Positions 50,277-63,367 of a stretch of 64,000 nucleotides of DNA are shown one piece after another; position 1 is the stretch's first letter; each line of letters begins with the position of its first letter. The notes under the pieces are model-generated. The model did not search any database. It had not been told where the DNA came from and saw nothing but the letters and a program-made list of their open reading frames with translations. Source of the DNA: Cardinalis cardinalis (taxonomy: Eukaryota; Chordata; Aves; Passeriformes; Cardinalidae). The stretch covers positions 3,005,806-3,069,805 of the forward strand of contig JACDOX010000024.1 of the NCBI GenBank assembly GCA_014549065.1. Reading direction: 5' to 3'. Position numbers and translations under genes: made by a program.

Positions 50277-53200
50277 AGGAATGCAAGTAGGTGTCAGGCC
50301 ATCAGCACCTGAAGTTTTTCTCTATGATTCTACTCTTAATGCCAACAGGTAGAGATTTACATCCCAGATACCTTAATACAGATGANAGCTATCTATCTCC
50401 CTGATACTCTAAATCCTGCATGCACTCTATTCTGTACCTGAGAGAGCACCCAAAAGAGTTTGTGCTGAAAACCGACAAAGCTGGCTCCTGGGAAGGAGCA
50501 AATGCAAAGTGCAGGGGGAAAGAGAATTTGGCAGTTGAGGATTGTGTCTCATGGTTTTATGGTCTCACATCTTTGTAATTTTCTTTTCTTTTTGAAGCAG
50601 AGAAATTANCAGCTTAAAAATATTTGGAATAAAAAGGGTACAAATGTGCTGATTTTAGCAGACTTTTTCTATTATATGTCTCTGTCTAGTGGGTTTTAGT
50701 TTCTTGCAGGTTGATCACAACNGGACTGTGAAGAACAAAACAAGTCCATAGCAAGGATGAGTCAACTGAATATGATTAAAAAATCACAAAGATCTATATA
50801 ATTTCTCCTTCATATGCAATTGATGAGCTTGGGTTATCTGTTTCACAATTATGAATGTATGAAGACACCTGTCAGAAAACAGGACTTCAGAAAACTGCTC
50901 TTCTCTCACTTGTCCTCTCTTATTTCCCTTTATTCCTTTCTTTAATTTCCACTAAATTAAAAAATGTTTCTTCTCTTTTGTAGTAAAAATGATTAGTNAT
51001 TCATCTTGCTGCATTCTTCTTATTTTCTTTTGAGAAAGTTGCTTTTAGTGAAACTTTTATTTCTTACTCATAACTCCTTTCTTAAGAGTGGTTGATAACC
51101 ATTACATGTAGCAACCTAATTTAGACTTGTAGGCTTGTCATACTCTCTGTCCCATATTTATTTCAACAGCACAACTTATAAAAACACAACTGTCCCTGAC
51201 TTTGAAATGTTTTCAGGAGCACAGCTCCCTGTAGCAGAGCCAGCTTCCTTGCAGCACAGTAGGTAGGAACTCCAAATACAAAAGCTTTACACCGNAAAAA
51301 CAGTGCAGCATGCTCATTCATTGTGCTGGGGAGGATTTTCTCATTCCTTTAATTCCTGCTGGAGCATATGCAGAGCCATTGCTGATGGCCTAATCACATG
51401 CAATAATTAACAATCCCATGTCACACATCAGAGCTGTGAGAACAAACTCATTCTCCCTGCACTGTTGAATGCTGGCTGCATCACTCTGACCTTGCTTTCT
51501 GTCACAGTGCGGATCTGAAAGGCAAGGCTGGCTGGAGTGATTTATGCACACATAATCTGGAGAGTGGCTTTNTAATCCATCAGCATGAGAGCTGCTNCAA
51601 ATCCCTTACGTAGTATGATTCCTTCCTTCCCAGCCTGNAGACTGTGTTGTTTTAAGATCAGTCTGGTTTTGATTTGTCCAGAAATATACCATGTAAATAA
51701 GGCAGTTGGGGTATAAATCATTCAGAAATTTCCAAAGTAATGCAGAGTGGAAGGAGATTTCTCCCTAACCTCATAACCAATCTTAACCCAGCTTCTGCAG
51801 TGTCCTAATAATCATTTCTGCCCTCTACATGTGAGACTTCTGCTGCATGNTAATTTATTTTTCTCAAATTTTTATGTCTATATTATTTATTTTTAATATA
51901 TTTTGTTCTGATAACAAAAGTCTAATAAAAATTAAAATTTNTCTTTTTATTTTGTTTTTTTTTAATTGTTTTGACAGTGACACAAATATCTAATGTAATT
52001 TTTTTGTTGTGTCAATGTCATAGACCCATATCTGCTGTCACATATAGATAGTGTTGCTTAGGGTACCTAAGCTCTGACCACAATGTGAATAACTTGACCA
52101 AGACTTATGATTTTGGATACCTAGATTTTGTGCCTTATGCCTTAGAGATGCCTTAGGGTACCTTAGAGAGGCTAAATTTCAAAGTTTGGATATTTTTGCC
52201 CTTCCAAAAATGTGGTTCTTTGTTTTTAGGAACGGGTTCCCATTATAAAATCTAACTTGTGTTCTCCTCTGGATTTGCTAGTGATTTATGAATGAACAGT
52301 AATTTGTACACAAATGAATATGGAATGTGTTCTTTTAACTGTTGAATGCTATTTTTCTTTTATTAATAAAAATATTAAGCTACTCTGTGTAAAGACAACT
52401 CAGCGTTATGTCTCTGCACTGAAGGCTTCTGAAAAGATGTTCTGTGCTCAGATCTAGACAGTGCAAAAAAATAGGATCCCCATTTAATGAAAAAGAAGTG
52501 AAATATTTCTACTTTTTTGCTGGCTTCCCAACATAATGAAATTTCATTTTGGGAAGACAGCTTTTTATAACAAAATACAAGTCTTAATTGCCTTATTATT
52601 AGAGTCTTTATCTTGCCTTTGGACTGCCTCAGGTCTAAATCCCTACTTCCCTACTTTACTGGATCTCTGCTAAATATTGAGGACTTTTCACAAATCAGGA
52701 TGAATGATATGTCTCATCACAAAGTAGTTTTCACGTACTAGATCAGAAATTCTACCCTGAATCAGAGGAAATTCTTGTCAAAATCAATCTTCTTCCCCAA
52801 TATGTCTTTTTTCCCAACCATTACACAAACAATTTCAGAGAAAAGCANCTTTCTCAAAAATATCTGAACTATGCAAACTATACAAACCTATTTCTTTCCT
52901 TTTAAGACCAGTTGGATACTCTGTGACTTCCATAGTGTGACAACACACCACNGTCCTGGGGAACTTCATATCATATTCTCCCTGAGAATTAACTACCACC
53001 TGGANACCTCACACCAGGGAAGGGGCAATNAGGCATTTTAGGCAGCCATTAAAACAAAATTGCCTGGAAACTTCTTTTGGATATTTTGTAAAAAAAAATC
53101 ATACTTGACCAAAAGGAAATTAAATTCAATTTTATATGAAGTGCTGAATATGCATTCCTCTAACCATTAGCAATTTTAAGGCAAGTTAATTTTTTGTCCT

Positions 53201-56200
53201 CAGCTTCTTGAGGGTGTAAATTTTATTCTGTAATAATTAATTCAGAGAAAATGAGATAGATCATGTTTGACTGGATATATCAAATTCATGCTACCATCCA
53301 GGTTTGTCTCCTTTGTGTTTAACATCCCCACATTAGTAATGATTAGTCGCTTCTGCCAGCACTCTAAATGCATCATACACAGTAGAGAGAACAATTCCAA
53401 TGATTAGGAAAACTGAAGCATCAAAAAACAGTGCAGCTGCAGAGACAAGGTCATGGAGACAGAGTGATGCTCTTCTTTCAGCAAAGAAAATGGCTGGAAA
53501 AATTGTTGCAACTCTTCTGCCTCTTTTCTGAGTGTTTTGTAAGTTTTCTGAGAGACNTATCTGCCACATCTACAGAGTTCAGCAACACATATGTGGCTCA
53601 ATTTAAATGCTTTTCCACTATTAGTATGTGACATCCACAATCATCATCATCATCATTGTCTTTGGGCATGTGCAAGGGTTTAATCAACCAAAAAACTGAC
53701 TCTGCCTTCAGAATTTATAGTGGCTCACTCCTCAACAAAGCTTCAATAGGACTGTACCTTCCTGTCTTGCATGCATATATGACAATNATTTAAAAAATAT
53801 TATCCGAAGAAGAGAGAGCAACAAAAGTGGTGTTAAAGCACTTTATAAAGTGCTTCAGAAAGAACCTAAAAAAACCAAGGGTATGTGTACATGAAAAACA
53901 GGAATGAAACACTGCACCTCAGATCTTGAAAGCACATGATGAAGGGAAAAAAAGTTGTGTAAAGTAATAGACAAGAATNAGTCAGTCAATAAGATGAAGT
54001 TCAGGATGACAGCTGAAGTGAAGGTGCTTTTTCAATATATTTCAGTGTCTGTGCTAATTTATGCATGTTATATCTATGCACTATCTTTTGCAGAAAGGCA
54101 TTCTCCCCAAGATATATCTGCTCCAAGTGACTCAACACTAGCCAGCTCTGCTCTGCCTGAGCTGTGCTCTGTCACACAGAAATATCTAGGAGCCCTCTTT
54201 CCAATGAGGCACACAGAGCCTCNCCCTGTGCTTTGGTGCCACCAAACTTCAGGGTCACTTAGAGAACAGCTGTCATTTTGGTGAATCGGTAGAGATTGAA
54301 CTGATACTTCTTATGAAACTGTGAATGCCTCAGGACATCACTTCCCCTGCCCCAGCATCTCCTGCTAAACAAACTTTCCTGTGGGGTCGTGCAGAANGCC
54401 CTTGCACAAGGAGCAGCGCTGCATTTGTTTCCAGGCAGGGCTGAGGGATGATGCCAGGGATCAAACACAGTTTCAGTCAATCGTATGACCTCTCTGAGAA
54501 AGGCAAGTGAAGCTTAGGAGAAGATGCAAGGGATGCACGACTTTGTCAGCTGNCTGCTTTCAACACCTCTGATGATCTCCTGTGTTTAAGCCTCTTTCTC
54601 TCCCCAGTCAAATGCTGTGTTCATTTCCCCTTATAATTCAAGATAGCAACTTGCTCTGTTAAAAATAATGGACTTATTTGTAACACATCTTAAATGCATT
54701 AGCAGGGAAGAACAGCCTTGGTAAAGCTCTTAGTACTGAAGTTTGCTAATTTTTTTATAATTTTTAAGTTTAGCATTTAGAAAACAAGAAAAATAAAATT
54801 TTATGGAAGGAATAATTATGTCAGCAAAATGAAAGTGAGCACACTCTTTAACAAAATATTTCTAGCCTCTAAGTTTTAAATAATTTATCTGGTTTCCTAT
54901 TGTATCCTATTCCACTGCAATGAGAATAAATAGCCTTTCGACAAATGAAAAAAAAACTATATAGAACTGGAGTTCTATTCAAGAAACAGAAAATAAAACA
55001 ACTACTTATATACTTTTTTCTTTACNTACATTTGATGAACCAGTTGTTCAACCTGACACCAGCTGCAGTTTTGTACTCATAAATACTCTTCACACAAAGT
55101 ATTTCAACACTATAGTATGTTAGAAGCCACATCTACACCTTCCAGAGATACCTATAACTGAAAATTCAGGTTTTTTTTCCTACACCTTAACTTCTTGTCC
55201 ATAGCTCAGGATTTCCCTTCAGCATATGAAAATGAATTATGAATCATATAATACTTGCACTAGGTAAACCCAGATAGCAAAAAGAATCAGAAAATGTCTT
55301 TTTGTTCTGCCTGGCTTATCTCATCTTTCTTGTTGCAGCATCACAGATATGATACACAGGCAACTGACACCCTGAGCAATGTCCTGAATGTCTGACCAAG
55401 ATCCTGGGGCAAAGATCTTCGCCTCACACTCTTAGAGGGATAAACAGTCCATCTGCATATAGGCTCCTGGACACCTACTGGNGTATTTATGGAGATAAGT
55501 AAATCATTGCTAGTGTAAAACTGACTGTTGGCTACTTTTCCCACCCTGATCAAAGGGGCCAGTGAACTCACGGTTGTTAGCCCTCCTTGTNTTTGTGCCG
55601 TTCCAAAGCCCTCTCTCTTTTTATCAAATGTTAAGACTGAAGTGTCCAAATTTAGCCTGTGCAGACAGAGGAAACAAACAAACAAAAAGTATAAAACCAT
55701 AAATGTTTTAAAATCAGGAGAAGAGACAGCTTTCCTTGCCTCAAGACNTTTAGCTGTCATAGCTTTTCAGTCCATCTCATACACCCGGGGCACCTGAACT
55801 TTGCTACAACTGCAAAGGTCTGTGGCTGGCAGGGCAGATGGCCACTAGATCCCTACATGTGAATGGCTATGTAGAGATTCCTTACTGAGNATTTCAGAAA
55901 CCAGGCTGTGTAGAAGCCACCAGGAGCCATAAGGCTCACAATGAAATGAGTCTTATGGCTCAATGGCTGGCAAGCAAAGGGAAGGAAGGGAATATTAGAA
56001 ATGAGTGCCAGTGTTCAGGACTTCACTGTACACCCAAAGGAATTAGTCTGGGGAAGTCCAGCTTTTGATGGTTTTCAGTGGAATCTGGGAGCTGAGCATG
56101 AATGGAGAGGCTGAAAGAGAAGCAAATGGCNTGAAGTAGGCAAGAGCAACGAGAGCTACCTAAAGATTGACTTTCCCTACAAATCAAGTGGACGAGGCAG

Positions 56201-57984
56201 GCAAATACACCATTGTAGGGTCCTGGCATGGGTCCCTTTTGTCAGAAGCCCCTCTGTAGGGGAAAGGAGAGATGATGGAAGCAGGTAACACACATCCTTC
56301 TTAGGAGCAATGACGAACAAAGANACTGAAAATTCAAAAATTCAGTGTAGCTTTATGTTCTCCCTCTTCTTCTCTCTTATTATTAAAAAGCNCTCTGCTC
56401 CCTTCTCCTCCCTGCTGTCTCATTCACTTCTGTAATCTCACTGGTGGAGATGACAAAAGACCAGAGATGCTCTGGTCCCAGATATGACCAACAACCCAGC
56501 ACTTTAAGTTGTAAACCACAGGCATTACAGTTGCCCTTGCGGTCTCAGTCTCTCTCAGACACAGACTAGCACACTCATTCACGCACAAGTGTACTGTCAA
56601 TATCCAAAGAAGATTATCCAAACACTAGTGTTGCAATTTGCAAATTCTAGCAAAATTAGCTTTGTAAACAAGAGATCAATAACAACATAGTCATACCACC
56701 TAACATTAGCAGAATTGTATGAAAATAAGTTGTGTTTCAATTGATCAGCTCTAAATGCGACANGGAAAAAATATTAATGTCAGTACTCCATTAAATCAGG
56801 AGATATCTCTGTGCTTGCTTATTTCTGCATGTTTTGCTTAGTTCAATTTTTGAAGAGCAAGAAATAAAAGGGGGTAATGTGACCTANGGATGATTCACAC
56901 TGAAGTATTTTGTGCAAAGGGTTTATTAAGTTTCACCAGAATAAACTGTGCAATATCTATTTTGATTCACTTAGCAAACTTTCTACCATCTGACTTGAAA
57001 GTACCCAGCTCCTGCAGTTTCCAGCAGCTTCACAGGAGATGCTCAGCANTTCTACAGCTTTGTCCTCATCTGCTACTTGTACCTGGAGGAAACATCCAGG
57101 AGCAGGTACCAGAGACACTCACACTCTGCCAACCAGCCTTCAGCTTTGCTGTCAAAACAGTGTCAGTGCCAAGGGGCAGCAGCTAGAGCAGTGACTGTAA
57201 GAATTTATACTTTCCTGACTGAAATCTAAATCTTGCAAAGCTTTAGACCATAACAGTCCCCTGATGAGCGATTTCCCTCTTGGGTCAAAGGAAACAAGCT
57301 CTTTAGCCTTCTGAATAACTGTCTGATGAAATAACATNTAGCTCATCATAATATAGTACTTCACATTTCACACACATAACTTTCAAATGCTAATTTACGC
57401 CTGATCTACTGATCAGATACTAAGAAAAATATCTCCAGGTTATAGCAAACTTTTCTATTTTCTGCTTAAATAAGGAGAGTGTCAGAGTGCAGTGTTATAC
57501 CAGGAGAGAAACTTGGCACTGCTACTGATTAACCATTAAAGGGGGTGATGGGATGGTTATGGGTTTATGGACTCAAAGTGAATTAAAGGCAGCTCATAGC
57601 AGGATGAAGCACAGTTTAGAGACGATGGAGAGTGTTAATTCTAAAGACTAATACCAGATAAATCACCCTTCCACTGGGAAGCCCTGAGTTCCCTCTTGAA
57701 ACTTAGATGCGTCCTCAGGAATTAGGTTTTGTTCTGCTCAAAACACCACAAGCAGTGAATTAGGCTAAATGTGTGTATTCTGCATCTCACAAGGTTCCTG
57801 CAATATGAAACCAGCAGATTTGTTCAGTATTTGTGGTATTANTGCCACCAAAATGGAGAGTCACAGGAATGAATTGCATCTCTTTAACTTCATTACAAGT
57901 TTCCTGGCTCGAATCAGTTTTCCTTTACTAAGCTGCTGATAAGCTCAGATTGGAAGCTGAATTTGAGGGGGGTTTCTGGCTCCC
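50277..57984. other. Unique non-coding DNA
   Basis: No gene or mobile element recognised in 7.7 kb. It includes a short (ATC)n run at about 53640-53655, the 20-bp palindrome at 53836-53855 (listed separately) and AT-rich blocks near 51860-51970 and 54730-54960. A block at about 51330-51600 has the even composition often seen in conserved non-coding DNA (see findings). Minus-strand frames 53333-53569 and 55341-55760 are not recognised. The latter contains several ambiguous bases. Confidence 0.5.
53836..53855. repeat. Perfect 20-bp palindrome
   Basis: AAGCACTTTA is followed immediately by its exact reverse complement, TAAAGTGCTT. There is no loop and the flanking bases do not continue the symmetry. 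A perfect 20-bp palindrome is expected well under once in 64 kb of random DNA. No known binding site or gene context explains it. Confidence 0.85.
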
Positions 57985-58132
57985 TGTCCGTTTCTGCAGC
58001 CAGGAAAGCNGTGGCGGAAGGATGGGTCTGGTGTGCCGGTCCCCTGCGCTGCCTCCGGGCAGGGCTGTGCCGGGACACAGCATCGAATCCTGGGGCAATG
58101 CGAGCGGAATGCTCCGCCGAGGTTTGCNGCCA
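57985..58132. promoter_or_regulatory. Short CpG-rich patch, possible regulatory DNA
   Basis: About 150 bases hold 11 CpG dinucleotides (for example TGTCCG, GTGCCGG, CTGCGC, CTCCGGG, GCTCCGCCGAG), against almost none in neighbouring kilobases. Two further sites read C-N-G, where the ambiguous base may hide CpG variation. Overlapping open frames exist in several phases (57914-58162 minus, 57928-58143 minus, 57950-58159 plus), as GC-rich DNA lacks stop codons. None shows a known domain. It may be a small CpG island of an unseen exon or non-coding RNA, an enhancer, or a GC-rich relic. No TATA box or splice site could be tied to it. Confidence 0.35.
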
Positions 58133-61100
58133 AACCAGCACAAGGTGGCAGCATCTTAGCACATTTCTGCTAGCTCCAGACTGCGACCTCAGGGTCTAGA
58201 CGAGGTATTACCCAGGAGCCNCACTAAAGGGTAAGAGCATTCACTGTCTCCAGCTGAACAGACCTTTTATACTGGGGAGAACGTGGAGAACTGACTAAAA
58301 AATCTGCGCAACTGTTACATAGAAGCAGACCAAGAAAATCCTTATTTGTCTTAACACTCCAGCTCTGTGGACTCCNAGAAAAAGCTGTCCTTTGCAATAC
58401 ACATTTCCAGCAGCTGATCTCTGCTTGTTCTGTTTGCAAACNGGTGCCTCCCTGTGAAAAGCATCTCCTCTGCTCTGGGGATGGAGTGTCTCAGTCTGGC
58501 GCAACTGGCAGAAATTCCAGAATGCTCTGGGTTTACCTGTGCTTTGTGTGAGGTGACATGGAGTGGCACTCGTCTGGGGATTCCCTGTTGTGTAGGGCAA
58601 GTGCTTACAGTCTGAGCTAACTCCAGGAAGGGGCTGATACTGAGTAACCTAAGCCCTAAGTTGAGTTCAATGACATACTTCAGGAGTATACTGTGTATTG
58701 GTTGAAAAACACTAAAAAATGGTAAATCCAAAATCTTACCTGATAATGTTTGGCAGTTTTTATAGCCTTGTCATTATTAAAAATCATGCATATTTTCCCA
58801 TAAGATTTTTCCTAATTATTAATCATTTCAGCCNCTGAGACATATTATCATGTTTCACTACTGGATGAAAAAGCTCTCCATGACATAGTATAAGTACCAC
58901 CATGAGGNTGAAGTGTTGGTTTTTTAATATTTTACTTAAATGAAACAGGCTGAAAACTTTAAATTTCTCAGGGGGGAAAAGAAATAAAGGGTTTTTTTCT
59001 GCGCTTTTAGTTAGTTTGCAGCTATTTTCTATATGCTTTCCAGTTTCTCAAGATGTTGCATCAGTGGCCCCCCAGAGTGAATGTGTTGTTCTGTTACTGA
59101 TCTCAGCAGCATCACACAGAGGTAAAATGTCATCTCCCTGCTGCTCCTCATTAATCCCAGATTTGTACAGCCAAAGAACTCTGCCCAAATAGCCCCTGGT
59201 ACAGACATCTCATACCTCAGCACAACTTAACAACACCAAATTGAGTGACTGTGCTATGTTCCTTCAGGAGATGAGTAGCATTTCTTTTTTCAGGCTGGTT
59301 TGGGGGTTTTCTGCTCGTTGTTCTGGTACTGTAGAAAATCTGTATTTGCCATGGGCAGGTCCCCATGGGAAATTTTTATAATCCTGGAGGATTTGAAAGC
59401 AAAACAGTGTGGAAAAAAACCACTAGTTTTACAAATATCAGTGTTTTTTATATTACACTAGACTTCCATAGTAACAATATTAGGTGTCTCTTCTTTCCAT
59501 TTAGCAACAGAGAGTTTTTGAGATGAATCTACTTCTGAGTCTTTTTATCTCATACTNGAGATAACAATTACCTTTTAAATTTATGTAGAAGTCATGGTAG
59601 TTCATATGCTCCTATCAATTCCCATCCTTTTTCCCTTGAATNCAATAAGGAAACCCATGAGGGAATAAGACAGTGCAGACAGAGTTATGAACTGTCAGCT
59701 TTACTCCTGGCGTGTTTTTGCAATCAGCGTCCTGAAGGAGAACTCAGCCACTTGCTCTATCAACTACTCTGAGATCTGGCAGAAATGTGCAAGCTTTAGG
59801 CCAAGCAGGGCCTACCTGCCTCATAAACTCCACAGGTATTGTGGAGGGAACAGGTGTGTCGAGTAGCCACTCTAGCCTTGAGTCTTGCTGTAAGCAGAAA
59901 GCAAGAAGAAAATATTCAAAATGATGAGTGAGTCATAAGTAAGAGCAAAGGGCTCACAAGCTACCTAAAGCCAGAGATTCAGGATTTGGCTAGAAAGGAA
60001 AGGATGTATGAGTGACCCAAGTCTTCTTCCTGGGATCACCTACTTTGCACTGTGTGCATCTTATTGTGGCATCAAGTGTGTCTTGGTGGATCTAGGATTC
60101 AAGCAGACAGTGAGGATGAGGATTATAATCCATGATTATAATCTCAAAACAGTCATCATGCCTGACTTTTAAACAGTGAGTGTCTCAATAGCAGAAGCAG
60201 ANTTGTTCTGTGAGTACTAACCAACCAAAAATCTATAGTAAAGCTAATAATACTTTCTTCCCACTTTTAGTTCACTACAGTCACGAGCAGTGTATCACAA
60301 TGTTGCGCCCCATCCTGAGCAATATAAAACTTTCACTTGGGCTGATGTTTTGGCTTCATATATAAAAGGCTTAATTTACCTCTCTTTCTTTTGTAGATCT
60401 TTTGGAACAAATTTATGGAAAATGGAAAAACCAAGTTTCTCAAGATCAGATCTGAAGTTTCCTGAGAAAGTCAACACTTACTTTATAGGNTATTCCATGT
60501 CTACTATACCACTGCTGATTTATACTGTCATTCCCAGGTAGTCAATAGAAGGGCTGGAACATTTTTAGACGTGTGTTCACCCTGAGGAAAGAATTTGTAA
60601 TTGAAATTTGTCTTAGAGATGATTANATGCCTTAGCTAATAAAATACTCCCATACAATCTCTGTTTTGAAAGAAATTACTTCTTTAAAANGTGCTACATC
60701 CAAAAGAGGGAGAAAGACCTAGAAGAAAAAAGCCGAGTGACTTGGCCAACATCACACAGGATCCTAGCATGTTTGATCTAGGACTACACTACACTCCATT
60801 CTGCACACCTTGGCTGTTGGTGATGTTACCTATCTTAGGTGTTTTGATGTTACGTATCTTAGGTGTTTTGCAATTTTGCAGCACTCCTTTTTCCTTGGAA
60901 AGTGCTTCAGACTGGAAAATGCTTTGTCCTNTTGTGTAACCTCTCATTTTCCCAGCTCAGTGGCAGTGATAGACCCAGAAGTGGAGAGCTCTGTGAAGTC
61001 ACAGTGATGGCAGTAGCAGGAAAATAATGACCAGAAGAAAAAGAAGCAAGAGGTGCTATATCCATTCTTCTGCTTCATATCGGCTCCTGATTTNGTTCTG

Positions 61101-62170
61101 ATTTCACTCAAAGATCTCCCTATGCATAGGGAAAAAGGGCTCTTGATTTTCTTACATAATCAGATAACATTTCAATTTATACTACAGCTTAACTGTTTTC
61201 TTGGTTTGTATTCATCTGTTTTGTAGACCTGGTTGTGAGATGCNTGGGAATATCTCGCTCCATGCAAGTACAGCACATACCACAGCTAAGCCATAGGCTG
61301 TCACACAATTCTAGAACAATAATGGCATGCAAGGTAAAAAAACCCAAACAAGCAAACAAACAGTTCTCTAGAAATTAATTTCTCTATTTTTCTCTTCAGC
61401 TTTAGGCATTCATAACATGACTTTAGTGCTTGCATTTTGAGAAGATCAGATGCCATACCCTCAAAATCTCAATCTCTAACCAGAGCAGCTAAGAACACTG
61501 TCTCCCAGGTGAACTCTGCTTTCATGGTAAGAGCTTTCAGAAGTTGATCCTTTCATATGTAGTCTCCAACATACTGGATAACATTCTAAATTTTTCCATC
61601 CAAGACAATAATTGAGAGTGGATGGAAATGCCCCAGTATCAGTGGCATCTCACATTAGTATGTGAGACAAGTGATCANCTCCTGAGCATGGTTGGTGGCT
61701 GTNATNAATTCTAACTGGAAGGGGGTATTTCTCCTGCAGGCACAGTAATTGCCTGTGTCTCTAAGAAGGTAGGGGGTTAGGATACAATCCTTTATTTTTT
61801 CAAATAGCTTGTGGTATGACATTGCCNAATAAAATTGTTCATTTTGTCATACACCCTGAAGCTAGACATGGGTTTTAAAACCAGCCTGTGTAAACGTTTC
61901 AACAGTTTATAAAGCAGCTCTTATAGTAAGACCCTGAATATCTACCCTAAGGTGTGAAGACTGAGAGGTGACACATCACGGTACAGTTCAGCTGTAACAA
62001 ATTATTTTTGAGGATATTGCCTATAAGGTAAATAACTTGTCAAGGAAGTGTAGCAATATGCACCCAGGCAAAATACAGGAACATTTGAAATACTCAGCAG
62101 TTCATTTCAGCAGTTTTGCTTGTTCCTCTACACTGAAACATAGCATGGCAGGAATTGCCTTAATATAGAG
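58133..62170. other. Unique non-coding DNA
   Basis: No gene or mobile element recognised. The only structured item is the 24-bp tandem duplication at 60822-60869. Frames at 58295-58600 and 58351-58731 (minus) overlap each other, contain ambiguous bases and have no known motif. Confidence 0.5.
60822..60869 (+). repeat. 24-bp tandem duplication
   Basis: Two adjacent 24-base units ('gatgttacctatcttaggtg' plus TTTT) at 60822-60845 and 60846-60869 differ at one base (C at 60830, G at 60854). A young slippage or unequal-crossover duplication. Confidence 0.95.
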
Positions 62171-62588
62171 AAACATAGAATGGTTTAGTTTGGTTTGGTT
62201 TGGTTTGGTTTGGTTTGGTTTGGTTTGGTTTGGTTTGGTTTGGTTTGGTTTGGTTTGGAAGGGATGTTAAAGATCTTCTTGTTCCAATGCCCCCACCATG
62301 GGCAGGGACACCTTTCACTAGACCAGGTTGCTCAAAGCCCCATCCAACTTGTCTTTAGAAACTGCCATAGGGGGGACATTCACCACTTCACTGGGCAACC
62401 NGTTCCAGTGCTTCATCATACTCACAAGAAATAATTTATTCCTAATATTTATCTAAACCTACCCTCCGACAGCTTGAAGTCACTCCCCCTACAAATCCTT
62501 GTAAAAAATCCCTTGATATCTCTCTTAGGTAGAAGAAGGCTGCTCTAAAACCTCCCCAGAACCTCCACTTCTCCAGGNTGAACAATCA
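62171..62588 (-). mobile_element. CR1 LINE 3' fragment, minus strand, with expanded 3' microsatellite
   Basis: A reversed CR1 3' end starts with 'acatagaatggttt' at about 62173. It continues after a microsatellite with 'gaagggatgttaaagatctt' (62259 on), 'ccatgggcagggacacc' near 62295, 'gggcaaccngttccagtg' near 62394, 'ataatttattcctaatattt' near 62431, and ends at 'ctccaggntgaacaatc' near 62588. The CR1 family word 'tagaatggtttgggttggaa' at this place has become a pentanucleotide array (62181-62258), so the array grew inside the element after insertion. It is non-coding. The open frame at 62195-62434 with repeated VWFGL is an artefact of the array. Confidence 0.94.
62181..62258 (+). repeat. 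(TGGTT)n pentanucleotide microsatellite inside CR1 tail
   Basis: About 13.5 perfect TGGTT units at 62191-62258, preceded by one degenerate pair (tggtttagtt). The unit matches the GGTTTGGGTTGG wording of the CR1 3' end, which explains its origin. It is likely polymorphic in length. It resembles no known vertebrate telomere repeat. Confidence 0.95.
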
Positions 62589-63367
62589 TCTGTGTTTGTT
62601 TCCATTCTACATCTGTAAAATAGGTTACCTGCCTTATGTATATAGGAAATTGATAATAGCGGAGAACAAATTTTGGAGAGAATGCTGTCTAACCTGATGA
62701 CAATGGAAGAATTACTTATAACTTGACAGGGAATTAAATTGCCATACAGTAAAGTTTAGCCTCCCTCTGGAGAGTTAACATGCTTTAAAGTGGCATTTAT
62801 GCTTATTGGTAGCCTTAAAAGAACCTGGAAACCTCATATGATGGTGAAGTTGACTCCCTTCCAAGTTCTGGAAACTAGTTGCATCCATTAATTTCTTTAC
62901 ATGCTTCATAATTTAGATGAAGTCATTCAATCAGTCAATTCAGTCAGCTTGAGAGTTTATTCAAATCTTGTGAATATTTAGAAATATTAGGTACATCTGC
63001 AGTGTGTGTTTTACAGTATGTTTGAACACTGATGAACATGTTCCAGGAGTGTTACAGTCATAAAAATGGGTCTGAAAAAGGAAACAACATTGTCTACAAG
63101 GACTCTCCTTTGTTCTCAAGAGTGCAGATGGANGAAATGTGAGGCATTAATGAGTGTCAGTGAAAGCAAGTTTAATTGGAAACAGCAGATGTTTCTCTAT
63201 NTCATAGTCACAAACACCTTCATTTAAACACAATTTGGCCTTCNCCTCCTCTGAAAATGAAAATAAAATGCAGAAGAAAGTGGGGAACAAACCCAGAGCT
63301 TTCCCACTTTTGCTTTCTAAGTACTCTGAGATAAATTTCTGAAGATAAATTTTATGTGTTCCAAACA
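62589..63367. other. Unique AT-rich non-coding DNA
   Basis: No gene or mobile element recognised. The minus-strand frame at 63147-63368 contains two ambiguous bases and no recognised motif. If the neighbouring minus-strand candidate exon is real, this stretch would be its 3' untranslated or downstream DNA, but no AATAAA was found on the minus strand close to its stop. Confidence 0.45.

Noticed and set aside
53333..53569. Minus-strand frame with one hydrophobic segment
   Set aside because: The apparent membrane helix is not tied to any known family, the frame contains an N, and an overlapping frame is equally open.
62195..62434. Frame with repeated VWFGL pentapeptide
   Set aside because: Translation of the (TGGTT)n array within a reversed CR1 tail.
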